This document shows positions 17,079 to 25,464 of a DNA stretch of 45,267 nucleotides, one piece after another. The translations under genes were made by a program, and so were the position numbers. How positions within the stretch are numbered: position 1 is the first letter of the stretch; each line of letters opens with the position of its first letter. Below the pieces are notes generated by a model. That model was not told where the DNA came from and searched no databases. It worked only from the letters and a program-made list of their open reading frames with translations. Source of the DNA: CAYFQH01 sp964345215 (GTDB lineage: Bacteria; Bacillota; Clostridia; Christensenellales; Aristaeellaceae); NCBI GenBank assembly GCA_964345215.1, contig CAYFQH010000012.1, forward strand, positions 1-45,267, given 5' to 3'.

Positions 17079-18614
17079 TTACTTTTCACTTTGAATTTTG
17101 TTTCGGTAAGCCTTGCAAGAAAGGCCCGTACTGTCTTTAAACACCTTTGAAAAATAATAAGGGTTTGGAATCCCCACCTGCTCGGCTACTTGATAGATAT
17201 GAAGGTGAGTGGTTTTAAACAGTTCCTTGGCCTTCTCAATCCGGTAGTCCGTTAAGTACCTGGTAAAGTTAATACCTGTTTCCTGCTTAAAAAGCTGACT
17301 TAAATGGCTGTTGGATAAACATACCCGCTCAGCTGCGTCGGACAAGGCAATGTTTTTTTGGTAATGGTTATGTATGTAATCAAGAACCTGGCCAATGGCG
17401 GGGGGATAAGAATTCTTTTGACCGCTTAAAAGCAAGAAGATGGTTGAAAAAAGCTCTATCACAAAGCAGCGGCAGGCTGATATACTCTCAAAACCGTCAA
17501 TTTTTGTATATGACAGCTTTCCGTTGCTATGAAAGTGCTCTTCTAAAAAAGGGTAGCGGACAACCAGCTGCCTTGCACAGCTTAATAAGTCTATAAAGGC
17601 AGCCTCGGTAACGGTATGGCTTTGGATCGTTGCGAGGGTGGTAAAAATAGATGAAATATATGCTTCAAGAGGCTTAAAGCTATCGTCTGTAATGAATTCC
17701 ATAATTGATTTTTGATCGACCTGTACCCTTTTGATTTTATGAGGAGAGTTTTGGTACAAGCAAAAGGCTTCCTGGGTGTAAAAACATGTTTGGCAGGCTT
17801 GGCTGGCCTGGCCCAACAGGAGAGCCAATTGCTGGCTGGCACCTGGCTGGCTGATACCCGTTTGAAAATTAATATTATAATACTGGCGGATGTTGTTGGT
17901 TGCCAGCTTTGCTTTATGGATCAGACGGGTAAAGTCATCCTCGGGGGCTAGGGGAACAAGCAAAGCGGCCAGCAGCACGGAGCCTTTTTGAGCGCTTGCC
18001 AAAATATTTCCGTGCCATAGGGCACCAAGCATGGATTGACTAAAACGATAGAACATAGGTTGGCTTTGGATGGGTAAATCTTTCGTGTCGCAGCGGCAGA
18101 GAATAGCAGCCATTTGTTGATGGGGTAAAGCATAGGCAGGAGCTAGAGAAGTTTGACCTTCTTTGGCGGCTAGCAAGTATTCACGGAGATAATCCCTAAG
18201 GGGACTCTCTTCTTTCCGTTGGGGGATTTCTTGGGCTTGGGCCATAGACAGCACCACCCGCTGGAGGGTTTGAAGAATGTTACGTTGGTTTAAATCACTT
18301 TTTAGTAAATAATCCTTTACACCAAGCTTCATGGCTTTTTGGGCATAGGCAAAGTCGCTGTGGTTGCTGAGGATAACAATATGCAAGGAGGGTTTTCTAG
18401 CTTTTAGTATTTCGATCAGTTCAATGCCATCCATGGCCGGCATTTTAATATCCGTAAGCAAAATATCAGGATCTGTTTTTTCAAAAAGGGCAATGGCTTC
18501 TTTGCCGTTGGCGGCCTCACCAACAATTTCAAAGCCGTGCTCCTGCCAGTCGATGGTGGTTTTTAGGCCAACCCGAACCAGGTACTCATCATCTACAATC
18601 AGTACACGCCTCAT
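17079..18614 (-). CDS. YesN-type AraC-family response regulator
   Basis: This 511-residue regulator receives phosphate from the kinase encoded divergently at 19003-20760 and controls transcription. The N-terminal receiver domain shows DDE (8-10), the phospho-acceptor D55 in LLTDIKMPAMDG, the conserved Thr/Ser region (ILSNHSDFAYA) and K104-type DYLLKSD. A poorly conserved linker of about 270 residues follows. Near residue 405 a double helix-turn-helix AraC domain begins (SDAAERVCLSNSHLSQLFK and IYQVAEQVGIPNPYYFSKVF). The ATG has AAGGAGGGATTG upstream. The shared gap with the kinase gene holds a 73-bp tandem repeat that may contain its binding sites. Confidence 0.92.
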   Translation of the reverse strand: MRRVLIVDDEYLVRVGLKTTIDWQEHGFEIVGEAANGKEAIALFEKTDPDILLTDIKMPAMDGIELIEILKARKPSLHIVILSNHSDFAYAQKAMKLGVKDYLLKSDLNQRNILQTLQRVVLSMAQAQEIPQRKEESPLRDYLREYLLAAKEGQTSLAPAYALPHQQMAAILCRCDTKDLPIQSQPMFYRFSQSMLGALWHGNILASAQKGSVLLAALLVPLAPEDDFTRLIHKAKLATNNIRQYYNINFQTGISQPGASQQLALLLGQASQACQTCFYTQEAFCLYQNSPHKIKRVQVDQKSIMEFITDDSFKPLEAYISSIFTTLATIQSHTVTEAAFIDLLSCARQLVVRYPFLEEHFHSNGKLSYTKIDGFESISACRCFVIELFSTIFLLLSGQKNSYPPAIGQVLDYIHNHYQKNIALSDAAERVCLSNSHLSQLFKQETGINFTRYLTDYRIEKAKELFKTTHLHIYQVAEQVGIPNPYYFSKVFKDSTGLSCKAYRNKIQSEK

Positions 18615-18665
18615 TCAATCCCTCCTTAATGCTTTATATCTATGCCTTTACATCCAGCAGATGAA

Positions 18666-18966
18666 AATGATACTATAAAGCATAATCATAATCAAAAACA
18701 CAGGGCCAAAGCATATAAAAAACACTTGCTAATACTATAATGATACTATAAAGCATAATCATAATCAAAAACACAGGGCCAAAGCATATAAAANNNNNNN
18801 NNNNNNNNNNNNNNNNNNNNNNNNNNNNNNNNNNNNNNNNNNNNNNNNNNNNNNNNNNNNNNNNNNNNNNNNNNNNNNNNNNNNNNNNNNNNNAATGATA
18901 CTATAAAGCATAATCATAATCAAAAACACAGGGCCAAAGCATATAAAAAACACTTGCTAATACTAT
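18666..18966. repeat. 73-bp tandem repeat in the regulator-kinase divergent gap
   Basis: A 73-base unit beginning AATGATACTATAAAGCATAA is seen complete at 18666-18738, as its first 55 bases at 18739-18793, and complete again at 18894-18966 after the N run. All visible copies are identical. Each unit holds TACTATAA twice and the sequence CATAATCATAATC. The last copy is followed by AAAGTATAGCATAGG, giving an ATACT-ATAA-AGTAT inverted repeat close to the kinase start. The copy number is unknown because the scaffold gap lies inside the array. It fills the 388-base gap between the two genes, where no other gene is visible. Confidence 0.9.
18794..18893. other. Scaffold gap of 100 N
   Basis: Exactly 100 N, a conventional length for an unknown gap. 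The 55 bases before it equal the 55 bases after it, as expected when a short-read graph breaks in a repeat. Confidence 0.97.
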
Positions 18967-19002
18967 AAAGTATAGCATAGGCCCTTTTAGGAGGCAAGAA
19001 AT

Positions 19003-20760
19003 ATGAAAAGAGGCTCCGTTCGATTAAAAATATTTTTAGGCCTTATTCTGGTTACCTTTTTTGCCATTATAACCATTATGCTTACCGTGTACCAAAAAGC
19101 CTATACAACCTTGCGGGATAACGAGATGCGCTACAACGTGGAAGCAACGGACAGGACCCGGGACAGGCTGGAGTATGCTTTAAATTTGGTGTATAAAACT
19201 GGCCAAAGCATTAAAGAAAATAGCGATCTTCAAAAATACTTAAAAGTATTAAACGAAAACCCAAGGATGACTTCTGCTAGAAAAAATCAGATGTCTACCC
19301 TGCTCAACTCATACGTATACACCTTGTCAAATATTACAGGCATACATGTGGTGGGCAGGCAAAACTGGCAGTTTTTTTCCAGCATTCCCTCAGCAAACGG
19401 CAGGCAAATTCGCCAAGCCTGCCAAGTGTATTTTGATGAACCTCAAGGAAACCGCCTGCCCAATACCTTCACCGGGCAAGAACATATTTCCTACTACCCA
19501 GGGGTTGAACAAGAGGTGGTGCAGTTTTTAACGCCTATGTATAATGTGTCTCAAGGGGAGCTGTTAGGGGTTATTGTGATTGACCTAAGCTATGGCATGC
19601 TGGAGGAAATGTTTTTAGCCTCTTCAAAAGAAAATGAGGACAAGGCTTTTATTGTAAAAGGGAACGGGGAAATTGTGTTTCGCTACCCCTATAACATTAA
19701 TTTTGATTCGGTGATCGATGATTACCCTCAGCTGGCTACAACTAAAAACAGCCAATTTAAAGGGGAAGTTTTTTCATCACCCATGCTGATTGTTTCAGAA
19801 ACCATTAGAAATACCGATTGGCATATTGTGCGTATGATGTCGATGAACCGAATAACAAAAGACACAAGAGAACTGCAAAGAATCATGATTTGGATTACCC
19901 TTTTATGCACAGTGGGCAGCATTCTTTTTTCAAGCCTGCTGGCCCGGGTATTAACAGCACCCATAACCAAACTGTTGATGGCCTTTCAAAAGGCGGAAGA
20001 GGGGAACCTGTCAATAAGGATGCACATTGATACAAATGATGAACTAAGCCAACTTGGCGACGGCTTTAATACAATGATTGAAAAACTGGACGAGGGCTTT
20101 CAAATACAGCTTGATACCCAAAAGAAAAAGGCGGACATGGAACTTGAGGTTTTGCAGGCTCAAATAAATCCTCACTTTTTATACAACGCTTTGGATTCTA
20201 TTAAGTGGCTGGCCATGCTCCAAGGCATTGAAAACATTGGCGAAATGACCACAGCACTTATTAGCCTGCTACGCTACAACCTGTCTAAAGATGGTTTTAG
20301 CGTAACGTTAAAGGAAGAAATGAAGAGTGTGGAGGATTATTTGCTTGTACAAAAATACCGCTATGGAGACGGCATTGTTCTCTCTCAAGAAATAAACCAG
20401 GAAGCCTGGGATTTTCCAATGCCCCGTTTTTTACTGCAACCGCTGGTAGAAAACTGTGTGGTACATGCCTTTGACGGCGTAGAGCGAACCTGGAACATTA
20501 AAATTACGGCTAAAGTGGATGAGGTTGACCGGCTGCATGTGTACGTAATTGACAATGGTAAGGGGATGAATATCCAGGAAGCCCTTTGGCCAAAAGAGGA
20601 AAAAAACCGTTTTAGCAACATTGGCATTGTTAACATTCAAGAAAGGCTGCGCCTGTATTTTGGCAATACAGGCAGTTTGACGTACGAAAGTGAAAAGGGG
20701 AAGGGGACCATTGCCAAAATTGTTATTCCCAGGCTGCCTGGAATAGGGGAATCTTTTTAG
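19003..20760 (+). CDS. YesM-type membrane sensor histidine kinase
   Basis: This 585-residue kinase is the expected partner of the divergent YesN-type regulator. A first membrane helix (about residues 9-29) is followed by an extracytoplasmic sensing region of some 260 residues, probably Cache-like. A second helix (about 293-315), a HAMP linker (KAEEGNLSIRM) and the His_kinase domain follow, with phospho-acceptor His391 in AQINPHFLYNALDSIKW. The HATPase domain then shows the N box LLQPLVENCVVHAF and the G boxes VIDNGKGM and NIGIVNIQERL. AGGAGG lies upstream of the ATG. Family members usually sense carbohydrates and control neighbouring ABC importer genes, which fits what follows here. Confidence 0.93.
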   Translation: MKRGSVRLKIFLGLILVTFFAIITIMLTVYQKAYTTLRDNEMRYNVEATDRTRDRLEYALNLVYKTGQSIKENSDLQKYLKVLNENPRMTSARKNQMSTLLNSYVYTLSNITGIHVVGRQNWQFFSSIPSANGRQIRQACQVYFDEPQGNRLPNTFTGQEHISYYPGVEQEVVQFLTPMYNVSQGELLGVIVIDLSYGMLEEMFLASSKENEDKAFIVKGNGEIVFRYPYNINFDSVIDDYPQLATTKNSQFKGEVFSSPMLIVSETIRNTDWHIVRMMSMNRITKDTRELQRIMIWITLLCTVGSILFSSLLARVLTAPITKLLMAFQKAEEGNLSIRMHIDTNDELSQLGDGFNTMIEKLDEGFQIQLDTQKKKADMELEVLQAQINPHFLYNALDSIKWLAMLQGIENIGEMTTALISLLRYNLSKDGFSVTLKEEMKSVEDYLLVQKYRYGDGIVLSQEINQEAWDFPMPRFLLQPLVENCVVHAFDGVERTWNIKITAKVDEVDRLHVYVIDNGKGMNIQEALWPKEEKNRFSNIGIVNIQERLRLYFGNTGSLTYESEKGKGTIAKIVIPRLPGIGESF

Positions 20761-20779
20761 AGTAAAAAACGAAAAAAAC

Positions 20780-20873
20780 CATAAAATATTATAAAGAATC
20801 ATAAAATATTATAAAAATAGATATTTTTTATGATAAAAAAAATAAATAAATTTAAAAATCATAAAATATTATA
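20780..20873. promoter_or_regulatory. AT-rich direct repeats, likely regulator operators
   Basis: The 14-mer CATAAAATATTATA occurs three times without change, starting at 20780, 20800 and 20860. The spacings are 20 and 60 bases, close to whole helical turns. A related inverted copy lies near 20822-20834. The last copy ends exactly where the -35 hexamer of the importer promoter begins. AraC-type regulators often bind such direct repeats next to -35. That the neighbouring YesN-type protein binds here is inference. Confidence 0.65.
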
Positions 20874-20902
20874 TTGACCTCTTTTATTCCTTTGTGTATG
20901 CT
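20874..20902 (+). promoter_or_regulatory. Promoter of the carbohydrate importer operon
   Basis: TTGACC (20874-20879) and TATGCT (20897-20902) are separated by 17 bases. A leader of about 100 bases follows, containing a small GGCAC/GTGCC hairpin before the ribosome site AAAGGAGG. Confidence 0.75.
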
Positions 20903-21011
20903 AATCATAATGTAAGGCACTATCAGGTGCCAAGAAAATCATTTTCTCTTTTTTAAAGGCAACCAGCCAAAAAAAGAAGGAGATGAAAATATTTATAAAG
21001 GAGGAATCCCT

Positions 21012-22388
21012 ATGAGGAAAACCCTGTCTGTTTTATTGATGCTGTGCCTGCTTTTGCCCGCTTTTGGTGCATTTGCTCAAGGCAGCGAGTACGACTGGAA
21101 AAAGTATGAGGGCGAAACCATTCAGGTGGCTTTTGTTGAACATACCACATCCAACGCCATGATTACCAAGATTCCTGAATTTGAAGCACTCACAGGCATC
21201 AAGGTAGAAACCTCCGTTACCCCGGAAGCCAACTACTTTGATAAAGTAACGGCGGCCCTATCCTCCCGCTCAGGCTCCATTGATCTGTTCATGTCCGGTG
21301 CCTATCAACTATGGGATTATTCTGCAGCAGGCTATGTTGAAGACTTAACCCCCTATTTGGAAGATGTTGACCCGGCTTATGATGCAGCAGACCTGGTAGA
21401 AAGCGCAGTGAATGCCCTTAAATGGGACGGGATCCCCGGCCATCCAGTAGGCGAAGGCCCCCAGTTGGCGCTGCCCCTGTGCTTTGAAATTTACAGCCTG
21501 GCGTACAACAAGCGCGCCTTTGAAGAAAACAACCTGGAAGTTCCTCAAACCTATGAAGAACTGCTGGCTGTGTGTGAACAGCTAAAAGAATGGAATGGAC
21601 CTGGCTCTTACGCCATCGGCCTTCGGGGCGCCAGGGACTGGGGAACCATCCATCCCGGCTACATGTCCACCTTTGCTAACTATGGTGCAAAAGACTTTGA
21701 AGTAGAAGAAAACAAGCTGGTTTCCAAGGTGAATAGCCCAGAAGCCATTGCTATGACGGAGTTTTGGGTAAAATTAATTGAAGTGGGCGGCGCCCCCAGC
21801 TGGTCTAAATATACCTGGTACGAAGCTGGTGCAGACCTGGGGGCCGGGAAAGCAGCCATGCTATTTGACGCCGACAACAACAGTATTACACAAAACTGGA
21901 TTAAAGATGGGGTTCCCTCCTCTGCCGAAGCTGGAAACATTGCCTGGACCGTGATGCCTTTAGAAAAAGAAGGTAATACCCCTAACTCCAACTACTGGAT
22001 TTGGTCAATGGCTATGAACGCTGCTTCCGACGCAAAGGGCGCTGCCTGGTACTTCCTGCAATACTTCACCAGCAAAGAATTTGCCAGCTATGCATCCATT
22101 GAAGAATATAACATGGACCCCATCCGTACCTCCGTATGGAAAGACCCTGCCTTTGTTGAAAAAATGAAACAACACGAAGGCTATATTGAAACTTATGACA
22201 AAACCATTGACCATGCTACCATCCTGTTTACCCCTCAACCGGAATTTTTTATCACCACAACAGAATGGGCGGCCACCCTACAAGATATTGTAATGGGCCA
22301 ATATAAGAGTGTGGAAGAGGCCATGAATGCCTTGGCTACAAAGATCAATGCAGCTGTAGACTATATTGACCTAAGCGATTACGAATAG
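21012..22388 (+). CDS. Carbohydrate ABC transporter substrate-binding protein
   Basis: This 458-residue family 1 extracellular binding protein should capture a sugar for the importer encoded downstream. It has a signal peptide ending near AFGAFAQGS, then a typical start of the mature domain (ETIQVAFVEHTTSNAMITKI) and the lobe-crossing features PEFEALTGIKVE, MSGAYQLWDYSAAGYVEDLT and EIYSLAYNKRAFEENN. The cleavage region has no lipobox cysteine, whereas monoderm binding proteins are normally lipoproteins. How it is retained is unclear. The ATG has AAAGGAGG upstream, and the gene is headed by the regulated promoter at 20874-20902. The closest sugar ligand cannot be read from sequence; araB nearby hints at a pentose or arabinoside. 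Confidence 0.9.
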   Translation: MRKTLSVLLMLCLLLPAFGAFAQGSEYDWKKYEGETIQVAFVEHTTSNAMITKIPEFEALTGIKVETSVTPEANYFDKVTAALSSRSGSIDLFMSGAYQLWDYSAAGYVEDLTPYLEDVDPAYDAADLVESAVNALKWDGIPGHPVGEGPQLALPLCFEIYSLAYNKRAFEENNLEVPQTYEELLAVCEQLKEWNGPGSYAIGLRGARDWGTIHPGYMSTFANYGAKDFEVEENKLVSKVNSPEAIAMTEFWVKLIEVGGAPSWSKYTWYEAGADLGAGKAAMLFDADNNSITQNWIKDGVPSSAEAGNIAWTVMPLEKEGNTPNSNYWIWSMAMNAASDAKGAAWYFLQYFTSKEFASYASIEEYNMDPIRTSVWKDPAFVEKMKQHEGYIETYDKTIDHATILFTPQPEFFITTTEWAATLQDIVMGQYKSVEEAMNALATKINAAVDYIDLSDYE

Positions 22389-22432
22389 AATGAAATTTGT
22401 ATAAACTGAGATTAACAAATCGTTCATAAACT

Positions 22433-22471
22433 TGCCCGCCCCATGTAAAAGCGGGGCGGGCAGTATTTTTT
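22433..22471 (+). terminator. GC-rich hairpin with T run between binding protein and permease genes
   Basis: TGCCCGCCCC (22433-22442) pairs perfectly with GGGGCGGGCA (22453-22462) and is followed by GTATTTTTT. It probably ends part of the transcripts and protects the binding-protein mRNA, giving more binding protein than permease. Confidence 0.8.
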
Positions 22472-22486
22472 AGGAGGCGACGCCGC

Positions 22487-23419
22487 ATGGGTAGCAAAAA
22501 AAAGGGAAAGCCGGTGCAAGAGGTAAACTACAATGAGGTTCCCGCCAGCATCCGGCGCAGGCCTTATTACGTTGTTTTGCCGGGGCTAATTATTTTAATT
22601 GGAATTATGATTCCTTTTGTAATGGCCATCACTCTTTCTTTTACCAGCTTTTCTTTTAAAGCACCGGTTACTAAATTTGTTTTTTTAAAAAACTGGATCA
22701 ACATTCTAACTGAAAAAGAATTTTACCATGCTCTTTGGGTAACCCTTCGCTATGCGTTTTTTGCTACGGGTACCCAAATGCTTTTAGGTACGGGTATTGC
22801 CCTGCTTTTAAGGAAGGATACAAGGCTGAGCCGAGCGCTAAAAGTACTATTTACCTTTCCTTTAATGGTTGCCCCCGCTATTGCGGTTTTAATTTGGCAA
22901 TTGATGACGAGTAACTCCGTAGGTGTTTTAGAAAAGTTTTTAAACTTGCTTAACATATATGATTTTCCCTGGGCTGCGTCAAACAAAACAGCTATGTTTA
23001 CAGCTGTTTTAATTGATACCTGGGTAAATGTACCCTTTGTTATTTTATTGGTCCTGGCAGGTATTCAATCCTTGCCTAAATCGCCTTTTGAAGCGGCCCA
23101 GGTAGATGGAGCCAGTGGCTGGTTTACCTTTAAAACCCTTACATTGCCCATGCTAAAGCCCTTTATGTACATTGCTTTGCTATTCAGGCTCATGGCTTCC
23201 CTGCAAGAGTTTGGTATCATTTTTGCCCTTACCAAAGGAGGGCCAGGAAATACTTTAATGAATCTATCCCTAACAGGGTACTTAACAGGCTTTACTTACC
23301 AACAGCTTGGCAAGGCCATGCCTTATTTATTGGTGCTTTGGGTTATTGTTAATATTAGTGCCCGTTTTATTGTAAAACGGCAGCGCCAGCTAACCCTGCA
23401 AGCAGCCGGCCGGGATTAG
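22487..23419 (+). CDS. Sugar ABC importer permease, MalF/UgpA type
   Basis: This 310-residue inner-membrane permease has six hydrophobic segments, starting near residue 28 (YVVLPGLIILIGIMIPFVMA). It carries the EAA loop EAAQVDGASGWFTFKTLTLP (about residues 204-223), which docks onto the ATPase. The C-terminal KGGPGNTLMNLSLTGYLTGF phrase is typical of MalF/UgpA-type permeases. The length matches the short class without the extra periplasmic loop of MalF. It forms the channel with the next gene, which starts 13 bases after its stop. AGGAGG lies ten bases before the ATG. Confidence 0.93.
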   Translation: MGSKKKGKPVQEVNYNEVPASIRRRPYYVVLPGLIILIGIMIPFVMAITLSFTSFSFKAPVTKFVFLKNWINILTEKEFYHALWVTLRYAFFATGTQMLLGTGIALLLRKDTRLSRALKVLFTFPLMVAPAIAVLIWQLMTSNSVGVLEKFLNLLNIYDFPWAASNKTAMFTAVLIDTWVNVPFVILLVLAGIQSLPKSPFEAAQVDGASGWFTFKTLTLPMLKPFMYIALLFRLMASLQEFGIIFALTKGGPGNTLMNLSLTGYLTGFTYQQLGKAMPYLLVLWVIVNISARFIVKRQRQLTLQAAGRD

Positions 23420-23432
23420 GAGGAAATTGAGA

Positions 23433-24305
23433 ATGGATCATCAACAACTTATGATGGAAAGATCCCAAAGTGCAGCGAAGCATCAAAAGTTAAACGAGCG
23501 CATCGGCGCCCTGGGACGCAACCTGGCCCTATTGGTTTTTGCCATGTTTGCCCTGTTTCCGCTGATTTGGATGGTAATTTGCACCTTTAAATCCGATGCT
23601 GAAATGTATACTACCGTTTTTCGTTTTACCCCTACGCTGGACAACTACAAAGCAGTTTTAATTGGCACAGATTATTTTAAGGCTTTTTGGCAAAACTTTA
23701 TTGTGGCCGGCGGGGCTGTGCTATTAACGGTTGTAGCCGGGGTACCGGCGGCTTACGGCCTAGCCCGCTATAACTTTAAAAACAAAGAAGACATTGCCTT
23801 TCAAATTTTATCCTTTAAATTTGCTCCTGAAATCTTGGTTATTTTACCAGTATTCCTTATTTTCCAAAAAATTGGCTTGTATGACACGTATTTTGGGCTT
23901 ATTTGGGTATATCAGTTGATCACCATGCCCCTTTTAATTTGGGTGGTTAGAGGCTATTTTGAAGATATTTCTGTTGAAATTGAACAGGCTGCCCAACTGG
24001 ATGGGTACCGTTGGTGGGAAATATTTTTAAAAATATTACTGCCTTTAATCAAGCCCGGTCTGGTGGCCTCGGGTCTTCTGGCCTTTATCTTTGCCTGGAA
24101 CAGTTTTACCTTTCCGCTGATTTTAACCGGGTTTAATATTCAAACCATTACCATCACTTCTCTTCGGTATATTGCATCAGACTCTGTACACTATGGGCAG
24201 GTGGCGGTAGCGGCACTGGTGGCGATTACACCAGAGATTATTGCTGCATTGTTTATTCAAAAGCACTTGGTGCGCGGACTAAGCTTTGGCGCTGTAAAGG
24301 GGTAA
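23433..24305 (+). CDS. Sugar ABC importer permease, MalG/UgpE type
   Basis: This 290-residue second permease subunit has six membrane segments. The first is at about residues 32-52 (LLVFAMFALFPLIWMVICTF), followed by the usual FKSDAEMYT loop. The EAA motif is EQAAQLDGYRWWEIFLKILL (about residues 183-202), and the C-terminus GLSFGAVKG is the family ending. I chose ATG 23433, with AGGAGG nine bases upstream. The TTG two codons earlier is only three bases from that site. It pairs with the MalF-type permease and is followed four bases later by the first ATPase. Confidence 0.93.
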   Translation: MDHQQLMMERSQSAAKHQKLNERIGALGRNLALLVFAMFALFPLIWMVICTFKSDAEMYTTVFRFTPTLDNYKAVLIGTDYFKAFWQNFIVAGGAVLLTVVAGVPAAYGLARYNFKNKEDIAFQILSFKFAPEILVILPVFLIFQKIGLYDTYFGLIWVYQLITMPLLIWVVRGYFEDISVEIEQAAQLDGYRWWEIFLKILLPLIKPGLVASGLLAFIFAWNSFTFPLILTGFNIQTITITSLRYIASDSVHYGQVAVAALVAITPEIIAALFIQKHLVRGLSFGAVKG

Positions 24306-24309
24306 GAAG

Positions 24310-25464
24310 ATGGCAAGAATAGAAATGCAAAATGTAACCAAAAGATATGACCGGCTGGCGGCCATTAATCAATTATCGCTGGATGTAAAAGACAATGAGT
24401 TTTTCATCCTTTTCGGCCCTGCCGGAGCAGGAAAAACTACCACATTAAAATGCATTGCAGGTATTGAGTTTCCCCAAGAAGGGCTGGTAAAAATCGGCGG
24501 CGAAATTGTAAACTTGATTGAGCCTGCCAACCGGAACGTTTCCATGGTTTTTGAAAACTATGCTCTATATCCTCATCTGTCGGTGTATGATAATATGGCA
24601 TCACCCATGCGCTCTAAACTGTACCGTAAGGATGAAGCGACCATCCGTAAATCCATTGACAAGGTGGCAAAACTGATGAAAATTGACCACTTGTATAACC
24701 GCAAACCAAGCCAGCTTTCAAACGGGCAGCGCCAAAGGGTTGCCATTGGCCGCTGCTTGGTGCGGGAGCCCAATGTGTTTTTGATGGATGAGCCCTTAGC
24801 CCATTTAGACGCAAAGCTAAAGCACACCATGCGGGCAGAACTTAAAGAAATGCAGGAAGAGTTTAATACCACGACCATTTACGTAACCCACGACTATATG
24901 GAAGCCATGAGTCTGGCCGACAGGATCGCCGTATTAGACCAAGGCCGGGTGGTACAACTGGGAACGGCATTACAAATGTACTACACCCCCGGTAACGAGT
25001 TTGTAGCAAAACTATTTGGTGAGCCGGAGATTAATATTCTTCCTGCTACCTACCGGGTGGAAAATGGTGAGGGCATCATTAGCACGACCCTCGGCTTTGA
25101 ATACAAAGTGGAAGAGGACGTAAAAAAAGTCTTGGATCAATGGCCCAGTTCTCAGCTTGACATTGGTATTAGGGGCAATGACATCTCCTTTTCCTTTGTA
25201 CAGGCGCCAGGCTATTTACAAGGCAGTGTTTATGCCAATGAACCTATTGGCAACAAGGTAATTATGACTGTAGAGCTCCAGGGACAGATGCTCCGGCTGG
25301 TGGCACCTAACGATACCTACGCCATGCTTGACCAAAAGGTTTACATTAAATGGAATACCCAAAATGGTCTATATTTTGATAAAGAGAGCGAAAAATTTAT
25401 TACCCGCCACAATATTGAAGGGGTTACCCATTACGCGGGTAAAAAGAAAGGAGGACAGGCATAA
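24310..25464 (+). CDS. MalK/UgpC-like sugar importer ATPase A, variant Q-loop and signature
   Basis: This 384-residue ATPase has an N-terminal nucleotide-binding domain and a C-terminal OB-like regulatory region (from about residue 240), as in MalK. Walker A is GPAGAGKTT (36-44), the signature is LSNGQ (136-140) instead of LSGGQ, Walker B ends MDE (E161) and the H-loop is THD (H194). At residue 82, the Q-loop position in MalK, it has Glu in VFENYALYP. The gene overlaps the next ATPase gene by one base (TAATG), so the two different ATPases are made together and probably form a heterodimer. The Glu and the signature change could make the two sites unequal; that is inference. Confidence 0.92.
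   Translation: MARIEMQNVTKRYDRLAAINQLSLDVKDNEFFILFGPAGAGKTTTLKCIAGIEFPQEGLVKIGGEIVNLIEPANRNVSMVFENYALYPHLSVYDNMASPMRSKLYRKDEATIRKSIDKVAKLMKIDHLYNRKPSQLSNGQRQRVAIGRCLVREPNVFLMDEPLAHLDAKLKHTMRAELKEMQEEFNTTTIYVTHDYMEAMSLADRIAVLDQGRVVQLGTALQMYYTPGNEFVAKLFGEPEINILPATYRVENGEGIISTTLGFEYKVEEDVKKVLDQWPSSQLDIGIRGNDISFSFVQAPGYLQGSVYANEPIGNKVIMTVELQGQMLRLVAPNDTYAMLDQKVYIKWNTQNGLYFDKESEKFITRHNIEGVTHYAGKKKGGQA

Noticed and set aside
18666..18966. CRISPR-like array
   Set aside because: The units are directly adjacent, identical and 73 bases long, without spacers or cas genes.
20903..21011. Riboswitch in the importer leader
   Set aside because: Only short hairpins are seen; no known riboswitch core could be recognised.
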